5,375 nucleotides of DNA. Origin: Deltaproteobacteria bacterium. Lineage in GTDB: Bacteria > Desulfobacterota > Desulfobacteria > Desulfobacterales > JAUVGT01. Position 1 is the stretch's first letter, and every line of letters begins with the position of its first letter. Below are positions 1 through 5,261 of this stretch, piece after piece. A program made the position numbers and the translations under genes. The notes beneath the pieces were generated by a model, which saw only the letters and a list, made by a program, of their open reading frames with translations, was not told the origin of the DNA and ran no database searches. Location of the stretch: positions 1 through 5,375 of the forward strand of contig JAUVGT010000347.1 of assembly GCA_030593645.1 (NCBI GenBank), in the 5' to 3' direction.

Positions 1-342
1 CAGGGATCATGCTGTGTTCTGGCAGAGGATATGGACCGAGTCAAGAAAATCGTCGATGATCATTCTGATCTTAAGGATATGGTAGAGTTCATCGCTCCTG
101 TGGGATCCATTTCAATTTTCCCCCATCAATTCCGTCTGCAGTTATTAGGGCACATACTGTATATTTTTGGACAGGCCGGTCTCCCGTTATTTGGCATGAC
201 GAATTCAATATCGACACTGACGCTGATCACCGATTATGATAAACTGGAAAGTGCGTCAGAATTATTAAAAAATGATTTCAGCCTTGGATCGAATCACGCT
301 CCCTTAAAACCTGAATTCCGGGTCAAACAAATCGAACGTTAA
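1..342 (+). CDS. ACT-like small protein, 5'-truncated by window edge
   Basis: C-terminal part of a probable small ligand-binding protein with ACT-like folds. The frame is open from base 1, and the first ATG (31) is very likely internal. The residues before it (CCVLAEDMDRVKKIV) line up with the middle of the next gene product (GLCIVLKHSREKVFY), so the true start lies upstream of the window. The visible C-terminal half has the beta-alpha-beta-beta-alpha-beta look of an ACT module: a GSISIF strand, a helix (LLGHILYIFGQAGLPLF), a strand (TLTLITDYDKL) and a closing helix. That is the pattern seen in the regulatory part of aspartate kinases and free-standing ACT proteins, but no kinase domain is visible. 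It is soluble, with no membrane segment. It ends 18 bases before the next gene, so the two are probably co-transcribed and are tandem paralogues. The ligand is unknown. The ACT call rests on pattern reading, not a profile search. Confidence 0.6.
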   Translation, partial: QGSCCVLAEDMDRVKKIVDDHSDLKDMVEFIAPVGSISIFPHQFRLQLLGHILYIFGQAGLPLFGMTNSISTLTLITDYDKLESASELLKNDFSLGSNHAPLKPEFRVKQIER

Positions 343-360
343 GAACGTGGAGAATATATC

Positions 361-867
361 GTGGAAACAATAGCTGTTTACTCTGAACCCAGGATTAAGA
401 CCTATGGTTTTCAAGAAATCACCGGTTTATCAATTATTTATGCGTCCTGTGCATTCCAAAATCTCAGCAAACTGGGCTCGCTGCTAATCAATTTAGAGGA
501 ACACAGCAATGATTTTTTTCTTGTCCTGATGCGGAACTTAACAAACAAACCGCCGGGGCTTTGTATTGTCCTGAAACATTCCCGGGAAAAGGTGTTTTAC
601 CGCTATCTGAACGATATGTTGAACAAAAATGAGAAAAAAAACCTGGTTATTGACTCATCGGCAGGAATCATATATTTTCAGGGTCCGCATTTCGGAGATC
701 GATATGGAATCGCTGATACGGCATTTAAAGTTCTGGATAAGCACAATGTTCCTGTCCTGGCTGCAAGCTGCACCGGTGCTTCCATGTATATTGTTTTTTC
801 TGAAACCTGGATTCCAAAAGCTAAAAAACTATTAAACACAACCTTTGAAATCCCTCAGCCATTATGA
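361..867 (+). CDS. ACT-like small protein (aspartokinase-regulatory-like)
   Basis: A 168-residue soluble protein, probably a ligand sensor made of two ACT-like modules. It starts at GTG 361, eight bases after GGAG (349-352). The N-terminal half (about residues 3-80) has strand-helix-strand structure, including a RIKTYGFQEITGLSII segment. The C-terminal half (about 95-163) runs GIIYFQGPHFGDRYGIADTAFKVLDKHNVPVL-type strand-helix, then ASCTGASMYIVFSE and a final helix, which resembles the C-terminal ACT repeat of aspartate kinases. There is no catalytic kinase domain, so a direct amino-acid biosynthetic role is unlikely. The preceding gene product aligns with its second half, pointing to tandem duplication. 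The gene ends 42 bases before the sensor kinase gene, and the two may share a transcript. A link between ligand binding here and the kinases is inference only; ligand and partner are unknown. Confidence 0.65.
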   Translation: METIAVYSEPRIKTYGFQEITGLSIIYASCAFQNLSKLGSLLINLEEHSNDFFLVLMRNLTNKPPGLCIVLKHSREKVFYRYLNDMLNKNEKKNLVIDSSAGIIYFQGPHFGDRYGIADTAFKVLDKHNVPVLAASCTGASMYIVFSETWIPKAKKLLNTTFEIPQPL

Positions 868-909
868 GTTGCTGAAATCCGGTCAGGATGATAATAGAAA
901 CTAAATGAT

Positions 910-2412
910 ATGGAAAAAAAAATTTATAACGAAATCGATTGGCGGATACGGATTTTTGATTCTCTTTCATTTCCTACCCTGATATTAAAACCCGACCAGG
1001 TCGTTTTAACAGCCAACACGATTTTTCTTGAAAAATTCAACACAGAACTTGATCAGGTCATCGGCAAGACATGTTTCGAGGTTTTTTATCATGATAAATG
1101 CCCTCATAAAAATTGTCCTTTTATCAAAGTACTGGAACAGAAAAAAGGACAATCCATCATACGGCGAGTGACCACTTTAACAGGCAAACATTTATGGGAA
1201 GACCGTTTTTTTTCGCCCATATTGGATGATAACGGTGATGTTGCATATATTATCGAAAGTGTCCGTGATATCACCCGGATGAAAAATCTGGAAATTGCTC
1301 TAAGGGAAACCGAAGCCTTTCTGGAAAAGGCCATTTCAGGTTCTCCCATCGCCATTGTGGCTGCGGACAGATATGGAAATATTCTGCTGATGAACCCGGT
1401 TGCTGAAAAACTTTTCGGATATTCTTTTAATGAAGCGGCCAGGACCCTTGAGGTAAAGCAGTTATATCCGGATGGAATCGCCGTTGCGATCATGGAGAAG
1501 CTCAGAAACAAAAAATATGGCGGTCCCGGAAAACTTTCCGCCACCCGGACAACCATACTCAATGCCGAAGATAAGGAGATCCCTGTGGAAATCAATGCTT
1601 CCCTGTTATATGAAGATGGTGAAGAAGTGGCTTCGATTGGAATCTATACTGACCTGAGAGATAAAATCGCCGCGGAAAAAAAACTTAAAGAAACCCAAAA
1701 TCAGATTGTTCAATCCGAAAAAATGGCATCACTGGGAAAACTGGCCGCGGGTGTGGCTCATGAAATCAACAACCCGTTAACCGGAATTCTCCTTTATGCG
1801 AATTTGATACGGGAAAACATTGAAGAAAATCATCCTCAGCTCAAGAACCTGCAGTACGTACTTGAAGACACGGAACGCTGCAGGGATATCGTTAAAAATC
1901 TGCTGGCTTATAGTCGGCAAACCACACCGACCCGGGAAATATGCCCAATAAATACGCTGATTGAAAAAAGTTTATCCCTGATACGGGATCAAAAATTATT
2001 TTTAAAAATTAATGTGGTTAAAAAGCTGTCCGAAGAGAAGCTGCCGGTTCATGTTGATAAAAATCAAATCAGTCAGGTCATCATCAACCTGATTATCAAT
2101 GCTGCCGACGCTATCGATAAACAGGGAACCATTACCTTGCGTACATATCTGGATAAAAACACGCAGATGATTTGCCTGGAAGTTGAGGATTCCGGGAGTG
2201 GTATCAAAAAAGAGAATGCAGCAAGAATTTTTGACCCGTTTTTCACCACCAAAGATCATGGAAAGGGAACGGGATTGGGCTTAAGTATTGCCTATGGAAT
2301 CGTAAAGGAGAATAGCGGCAATATATCAATCAAAAAAACAGACCCCCACGGTACGATATTTCTGCTGGAGCTTCCCACCGTGAATTTAAGGAGTGAGGAT
2401 CTCATTTATTAA
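910..2412 (+). CDS. PAS-PAS sensor histidine kinase (soluble)
   Basis: A 500-residue cytoplasmic sensor histidine kinase that should autophosphorylate and pass phosphate to a receiver domain. Domain order: PAS 1 (about 12-125) with a Cys cluster C55, C64, C69; PAS 2 (about 135-250); a coiled-coil linker (250-275); HisKA with phospho-acceptor H284 in GVAHEINNPL; and HATPase_c. The ATPase domain shows an N box (NLIINAADA, 393-401), G1 (DSGSGI, 427-432), F box (FDPFF, 441-445) and G2 (GKGTGLGLS, 451-459). All kinase boxes are intact. N288, at the +4 position from the His, fits the E/DxxT/N motif linked to phosphatase activity in HisKA kinases, so both activities are plausible. No membrane segment or signal peptide is seen, so the cue is intracellular. 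The start is ATG 910: a TAG at 895-897 closes the frame upstream, and the Shine-Dalgarno is weak (AGGA at 885-888 is rather far). A receiver-bearing partner is encoded next downstream. The signal sensed is unknown. Confidence 0.92.
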   Translation: MEKKIYNEIDWRIRIFDSLSFPTLILKPDQVVLTANTIFLEKFNTELDQVIGKTCFEVFYHDKCPHKNCPFIKVLEQKKGQSIIRRVTTLTGKHLWEDRFFSPILDDNGDVAYIIESVRDITRMKNLEIALRETEAFLEKAISGSPIAIVAADRYGNILLMNPVAEKLFGYSFNEAARTLEVKQLYPDGIAVAIMEKLRNKKYGGPGKLSATRTTILNAEDKEIPVEINASLLYEDGEEVASIGIYTDLRDKIAAEKKLKETQNQIVQSEKMASLGKLAAGVAHEINNPLTGILLYANLIRENIEENHPQLKNLQYVLEDTERCRDIVKNLLAYSRQTTPTREICPINTLIEKSLSLIRDQKLFLKINVVKKLSEEKLPVHVDKNQISQVIINLIINAADAIDKQGTITLRTYLDKNTQMICLEVEDSGSGIKKENAARIFDPFFTTKDHGKGTGLGLSIAYGIVKENSGNISIKKTDPHGTIFLLELPTVNLRSEDLIY

Positions 2413-2450
2413 ACCGTCACATTCGGACTTTTTACGAGACCATCGGCCTT
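2413..2450 (-). repeat. possible remnant of a dispersed repeat in the kinase-kinase gap
   Basis: Read on the minus strand, this stretch of the 103-bp gap holds GATGGTCTCGTAAAAAGTCC. It resembles GACGGTTTCGTAA near 5318-5330 on the plus strand (11 of the first 13 bases agree). Two similar intergenic segments in opposite orientation suggest a small dispersed repeat family. With only two partial copies visible, this is a weak call. No terminator or clear promoter is seen in this gap. Confidence 0.25.
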
Positions 2451-2499
2451 GGATATCCTGAAAAACGAAAAAACAAGCAAATAACATCCCGTTGGAATT

Positions 2500-2505
2500 A
2501 GAGGA
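2500..2505 (+). promoter_or_regulatory. Shine-Dalgarno deciding the hybrid kinase start
   Basis: AGAGGA lies 10 bases before ATG 2516 and supports that codon as the start. The alternative in-frame TTG at 2492 would add eight residues, has no comparable site before it, and would place this AGAGGA inside the coding region. Confidence 0.6.
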
Positions 2506-2515
2506 ATACTTTAAA

Positions 2516-3985
2516 ATGCCGGAGAAAATTTCAGAAGAAAAAAAATACCATGAAAAAATCCTAATCGTAGATGATGAAAAACGTATTCGGGAAGGCTGCT
2601 CTACCATATTGAAACAGGAAGGTTACGCTGTTGCCTGCGCAAAAGATGGGGAACAGGGGCTTAATATGATAGCAAATGAGCATTTTGATATTATTCTGGT
2701 AGACTTAATGATGCCCGTATTATCCGGTTTTGATGTTCTGACACAGGTTAAAACACACCATCCTGATACTGTTGTGATTGTAATAACCGGTTATGCCACC
2801 ATTGAACATTCGATTGAAGCCATGAAAAAGGGTGCTTTTGATTTTATCCCCAAACCTTTTTCCCCGGATCAGCTAAGGGTGGTGGTATCCAAAGCGATCG
2901 AATACAATCGGGCATTACAGGATATCGCAACGGAAAAATCGCGTATGCGAATTATGGTCAACCATTTATCAGGCGGCGTACTGACCACAGATAATCAAAA
3001 ACGGGTTGTTCTTGCGAATCCGGCCTTTCTGAATATGATTGACTGTCGAAAAAAAAATGTGATTGGCCAATCGATCGAAACCATTGTCAATAATCCGAAA
3101 TTGATCGCCCTGATCAATAAAGCACTGTCCATGCCTTTAACAGATTTTGTTGAACTCAATGATGAATTGACCTCCAAGCCGGAAAACAGCACCGATGAAA
3201 TCATATTAGGAGCCCATTGTATCCCATTCAGGGACCGGGCCGGTATAAACCTGGGAACGATTACCATCCTGCATGATATTACCGCTTTAAAACGCAAAGA
3301 CCAGATTAAATCCGATTTTGTTTCTCTGGTGGCCCATGAAATTAGAGGCCCGATGACTTCTGTCCTGATGCAGTTAAAAGTACTGATGGATGGCTTAGCC
3401 GGTGACTTAACCGATAAACAGAGCCATATCCTTGACCGTGTGTCACAAAAAACAGGCAGCCTGATTAATTTAACATCTGAACTGCTCGATCTTGCCAAAA
3501 TTGAATCCGGTTTGATCACTCAGGATAAAGAACAAATCAGTATGGCTGAGATAATCCAGGAACAGGTCCAGTTTCATCAGGCCAAAGCCAAAAATCTGTC
3601 ATTGACAGCAAAAACCCTTCCGGCAGTCCCGCATGTTTTGGCCAACCCGCACAATATGGAGGAAGTGCTGTCCAATTTAATCACCAATGCCGTTAACTAC
3701 ACACCGTCCGGGGGATCAATATCGATTTCGCTTGAAACAGATGATGATTTTTTATGTATGGGTATCAGCGACAATGGATACGGTATACCCCCTGGGGAAT
3801 TAGACCGGATTTTTGACCGTTTCTATCGTGTCAAAAATGAACAAACCCGCTATATCATCGGTACCGGGCTGGGCTTATCTATTGTCAAAAGTATTGTAGA
3901 GGCACACCATGGAAGAATTCGTGTGGAGAGCGCACCGGGTAAAGGCAGCACTTTTTATGTTTACATCCCTTTACTTATACGATAG
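2516..3985 (+). CDS. hybrid receiver-PAS-histidine kinase
   Basis: A 489-residue soluble signalling protein with an N-terminal receiver instead of the more usual C-terminal one. The receiver (about 13-130) has acidic pocket D19/D20, phospho-acceptor D63 (LVDLMMP), T91 (VITGYA) and K113 (IPKPF), so it should accept phosphate. A PAS domain follows (about 145-258; VLTTDNQKRVVLANPAF). HisKA has H274 in LVAHEIRGPM. HATPase_c has an N box (NLITNAVNYTP, 387-397), G1 (DNGYGIP, 419-425), F box (FDRFYR, 433-438) and G2 (GTGLGLS, 449-455). The +4 residue from H274 is G278 rather than Thr/Asn, which suggests weak or no phosphatase activity. There is no DNA-binding or sigma-54 activator domain, so output must pass to a regulator outside the window. 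The gene follows the PAS-PAS kinase by 103 bases; that kinase is the natural phosphodonor for the receiver (inference). Start chosen as ATG 2516, not TTG 2492. Confidence 0.92.
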   Translation: MPEKISEEKKYHEKILIVDDEKRIREGCSTILKQEGYAVACAKDGEQGLNMIANEHFDIILVDLMMPVLSGFDVLTQVKTHHPDTVVIVITGYATIEHSIEAMKKGAFDFIPKPFSPDQLRVVVSKAIEYNRALQDIATEKSRMRIMVNHLSGGVLTTDNQKRVVLANPAFLNMIDCRKKNVIGQSIETIVNNPKLIALINKALSMPLTDFVELNDELTSKPENSTDEIILGAHCIPFRDRAGINLGTITILHDITALKRKDQIKSDFVSLVAHEIRGPMTSVLMQLKVLMDGLAGDLTDKQSHILDRVSQKTGSLINLTSELLDLAKIESGLITQDKEQISMAEIIQEQVQFHQAKAKNLSLTAKTLPAVPHVLANPHNMEEVLSNLITNAVNYTPSGGSISISLETDDDFLCMGISDNGYGIPPGELDRIFDRFYRVKNEQTRYIIGTGLGLSIVKSIVEAHHGRIRVESAPGKGSTFYVYIPLLIR

Positions 3986-4020
3986 CGTCACGTCAAGCTT
4001 GTAATGTCTCAAAGATGGCC

Positions 4021-4047
4021 GTCATTCCCGTGGAAGCGGGAATCCAG
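4021..4047 (+). repeat. dRS3-like dispersed hairpin repeat
   Basis: ATTCCC-N8-GGGAAT (4024-4043) flanked by GTC and CCAGA matches the widespread proteobacterial short repeat known as dRS3 in Neisseria. The arms ATTCCCG (4024-4030) and CGGGAAT (4037-4043) pair over 7 bp. A further U-G pair (4031/4036) closes a GGAA tetraloop of GNRA type. It sits 38 bases after the hybrid kinase stop. There is no T-run after it, so it is not a standard rho-independent terminator, though it could stabilise the 3' end of the kinase transcript. Similar repeats act elsewhere as phage or recombination targets; no insertion is seen here. Confidence 0.7.
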
Positions 4048-4109
4048 AAACGTTGAAACAGCTCAAACGAAAATAAGAAGTATAAGGTTGCAATATCCCG
4101 TCTGTATAT

Positions 4110-4127
4110 AGTCGCGCAACCGCGACT
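4110..4127. promoter_or_regulatory. perfect 7-bp dyad, possible activator (UAS) site
   Basis: AGTCGCG-CAAC-CGCGACT is a perfect 7-bp inverted repeat with a 4-base spacer, GC-rich within an AT-rich gap. Its centre is about 130 bp upstream of the start site predicted from the sigma-54 promoter at 4222-4237, a usual distance for an enhancer-binding-protein site. The rival reading is a terminator hairpin for the hybrid kinase gene, but it is followed only by TTATCT rather than a T-run and lies 124 bases after that stop codon. The binding protein is not in the window. Confidence 0.4.
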
Positions 4128-4221
4128 TTATCTATCATTAGCAAAAATCCGACCACTCAATTTATTCTGTAATCGCTTGTTTTTCCTGGACATATATATT
4201 TTATCGCCCATAGTATAATTA

Positions 4222-4237
4222 TGGCACAACATTTGAA
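4222..4237 (+). promoter_or_regulatory. sigma-54 (-24/-12) promoter candidate
   Basis: TGGCACAACATTTGAA matches the sigma-54 consensus TGGCAC-N5-TTGCW with correct spacing. The single departure in the core is A for C in the -12 GC (4236). Predicted transcription would start near 4248, leaving a leader of about 19 bases that contains AAAGGA (4251-4256), 10 bases before ATG 4267. A 7-bp inverted repeat, TATAATT (4214-4220) and AATTATA (4236-4242), brackets the element. It would drive the NifX-like gene and probably the DUF5320-like gene, and would need an enhancer-binding protein encoded elsewhere. Confidence 0.55.
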
Positions 4238-4266
4238 TTATAATCCTAATAAAGGAAAAAATAAAA

Positions 4267-4833
4267 ATGAAGGTCGCGATTACTGCGTGGGAAAAAATAA
4301 TTTCACCTGTCTTTGATTCCGCTCGTATGCTTCTGATAGTGGAAATCAAACATTCAGAAATGATAACCCGGCATTACGAAAAATTTAATCCTGAAGCGAT
4401 CACTCATCTGGCCAAAAACCTGTGTTATTTGAATATTGACGTTCTGATTTGCGGAGCAATTTCAGATGTACTTTCAAATATCATTGAAAATTGTGGAATA
4501 AAACTCATTCCGTTTATCCGGGGCAATATTGAAGAAGTGCTCGATTCTTTTACAAAAGAAGTACACATTGATCCGGTATTTTTAATGCCGGGATGTGGTC
4601 GAAAACGCAGACGAAAAAGAAGAAATCGCAATGTGTTTTCAAATCAGCAAAGGGAGGTGAGAATGATGCCAAGAGGAGATGGAACCGGTCCACAAGGGAA
4701 CGGCGCCAGAACCGGCAGGGGCCGTGGTGGATGTAAAGCAGGGAAGACCGGCCGGAATTCTGGTCAGGGACAAGGCCGTAGCGGAAAACAGACCAATGGC
4801 CGGAATACAGGCCGGAAAGATAAAAAAACATAA
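4267..4833 (+). CDS. NifX-like Fe-Mo-cluster-binding domain fused to DUF5320-like tail
   Basis: A 188-residue protein. Residues 1-110 match the NifB/NifX-type 'dinitrogenase Fe-Mo cofactor biosynthesis' domain, in the subgroup marked by ISPVFDSAR (12-20), LICGAIS (60-66) and a closing FLMPGC (105-110). Family members bind or carry metal-sulfur clusters or cofactor precursors, but free-standing members outside nif operons have no settled role. No nif structural gene is visible, so a nitrogen-fixation function is not supported. A very basic linker follows (residues 111-122, nine of twelve Arg/Lys). The tail (134-188) is Gly/Arg/Lys-rich and begins MPRGDGTGP, the usual N-terminus of DUF5320-type proteins. 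No stop separates the two parts. A strong Shine-Dalgarno precedes Met133/Met134, so the tail may also be made alone. The domain carries C53, C62, C76 and C110; the tail has one Cys, C156. Start ATG 4267 has AAAGGA ten bases upstream. Confidence 0.85.
   Translation: MKVAITAWEKIISPVFDSARMLLIVEIKHSEMITRHYEKFNPEAITHLAKNLCYLNIDVLICGAISDVLSNIIENCGIKLIPFIRGNIEEVLDSFTKEVHIDPVFLMPGCGRKRRRKRRNRNVFSNQQREVRMMPRGDGTGPQGNGARTGRGRGGCKAGKTGRNSGQGQGRSGKQTNGRNTGRKDKKT
4651..4660 (+). promoter_or_regulatory. internal Shine-Dalgarno inside the NifX-like fusion gene
   Basis: AGGGAGGTGA matches the 16S anti-Shine-Dalgarno complement AAGGAGGTGA at 9 of 10 bases. It lies in frame within the open gene and sits at proper spacing before two adjacent ATG codons (4663 and 4666; GGAGG ends 5 and 8 bases upstream). 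It encodes the REVR residues of the fusion protein. It is far better than the Shine-Dalgarno of the gene's own start. Confidence 0.75.
4666..4833 (+). CDS. nested DUF5320-like 55-residue protein (internal in-frame start)
   Basis: A probable second product from the same frame as the NifX-like gene. Starting at ATG 4666, the 55-residue protein begins MPRGDGTGPQGNGARTGRG, which is how DUF5320-type proteins normally begin, and carries on as a low-complexity Gly/Arg/Lys/Asn/Gln chain with a single Cys (residue 23). It lacks the C-terminal coiled coil seen in the next gene. The internal Shine-Dalgarno at 4651-4660 and the family-typical N-terminus both argue that this codon is a real start. Either the upstream stop was lost, producing a read-through fusion, or both proteins are made. 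The choice of 4666 over 4663 rests on spacing and on the family N-terminus. The function of DUF5320 proteins is unknown; they commonly sit beside NifX-like genes. Confidence 0.55.
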   Translation: MPRGDGTGPQGNGARTGRGRGGCKAGKTGRNSGQGQGRSGKQTNGRNTGRKDKKT

Positions 4834-4864
4834 TCACTGCTGGTATAACATGATCAGCATTCAT

Positions 4865-4874
4865 AAGGAGGTGA
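4865..4874 (+). promoter_or_regulatory. perfect Shine-Dalgarno of the DUF5320-like gene
   Basis: AAGGAGGTGA matches the anti-Shine-Dalgarno complement at all 10 bases, with GGAGG ending 8 bases before ATG 4880. It fixes the start of the downstream gene and rules out the open reading frame upstream of it (4679-4879) as a coding extension. Strong translation is expected. Confidence 0.85.
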
Positions 4875-4879
4875 ATATT

Positions 4880-5218
4880 ATGCCTGGATTTGATGGAAGC
4901 GGACCAATGGGTGCCGGCCCTATGACAGGCGGTGCCAGGGGAAATTGTAATTCTGCAAATGCGGTGTATCCCATGGCAGGATCAACCGGTTTTGGCAGGG
5001 GTATGGCTAACGGCCGCGGTTTCAGAGGCGGCAACGGTTTCGGCCGCGGAGTCAGACGCGGCTTTGCCAGGGGATCTGCCATGGTTCCGCAGATGGTTAC
5101 TGAAAACACGGCTGATGAGTTAAGCATGCTCAAACAACAAGCTGATTTAATAAAGAATACAATGGATTCAATCAGCAATCGAATTGCGGAATTGGAAAAA
5201 AAAGATGTGGAGATATGA
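4880..5218 (+). CDS. DUF5320-like Gly/Met-rich protein with C-terminal coiled coil
   Basis: A 112-residue protein of unknown function resembling the DUF5320 family. It begins MPGFDGSGPMGAGPMTGG, the family's hallmark N-terminus. A Gly/Arg/Phe-rich, probably disordered middle follows (about 20-66; repeated GFGRG, GRGFRGG). The C-terminus is a helix with heptad-like spacing (about 78-108; ELSMLKQQADLIKNTMDSI then IAELEKK), likely a coiled coil for oligomerisation. The only Cys is C23. No membrane segment or signal peptide is seen. It lies 46 bases after the NifX-like fusion gene with no convincing terminator between, so the two are probably co-transcribed from the sigma-54 candidate. The start is ATG 4880, fixed by the perfect Shine-Dalgarno. 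By context it may chaperone or scaffold a metal-cluster protein, but that is inference. Confidence 0.8.
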   Translation: MPGFDGSGPMGAGPMTGGARGNCNSANAVYPMAGSTGFGRGMANGRGFRGGNGFGRGVRRGFARGSAMVPQMVTENTADELSMLKQQADLIKNTMDSISNRIAELEKKDVEI

Positions 5219-5261
5219 TTGGGTCCGTTGAACAACTTGATATGCAGACCCACCAGTATCA

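Noticed and set aside
2492..2515. TTG 2492 as start of the hybrid kinase.
   Set aside because: There is no Shine-Dalgarno before it, while ATG 2516 has AGAGGA at 10 bases and still leaves a full receiver domain.
4214..4219. TATAAT as a sigma-70 -10 box for the NifX-like gene.
   Set aside because: The best -35-like hexamer, TGGACA (4187-4192), is 21 bases away, too far; the overlapping sigma-54 match is better.
4267..4833. Naming this gene nifX or nifB and inferring nitrogen fixation.
   Set aside because: No radical-SAM domain and no nif structural or assembly genes are present. The subgroup motifs point to a free-standing NifX-like family found in many non-fixing anaerobes.
4838..4859. TGCTG...CAGCA pairing between the NifX-like and DUF5320-like genes as a terminator.
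   Set aside because: The stem is only 5 bp with a 12-base loop and no T-run, and it lies just before the next ribosome site; too weak to support.
4679..4879. N-terminal extension of the DUF5320-like gene in its own frame.
   Set aside because: It overlaps the NifX-like tail in another frame, has no ribosome site, and would bury the perfect Shine-Dalgarno and the family-typical MPGFDGSGP start at 4880.
4861..5253. Minus-strand open frame opposite the DUF5320-like gene, rich in Pro and Leu.
   Set aside because: It is the mirror of the Gly/Arg-rich coding sequence on the plus strand, with no ribosome site or recognisable family features. Similar minus-strand frames opposite the kinases (1104-1595, 2995-3519) are rejected for the same reason.
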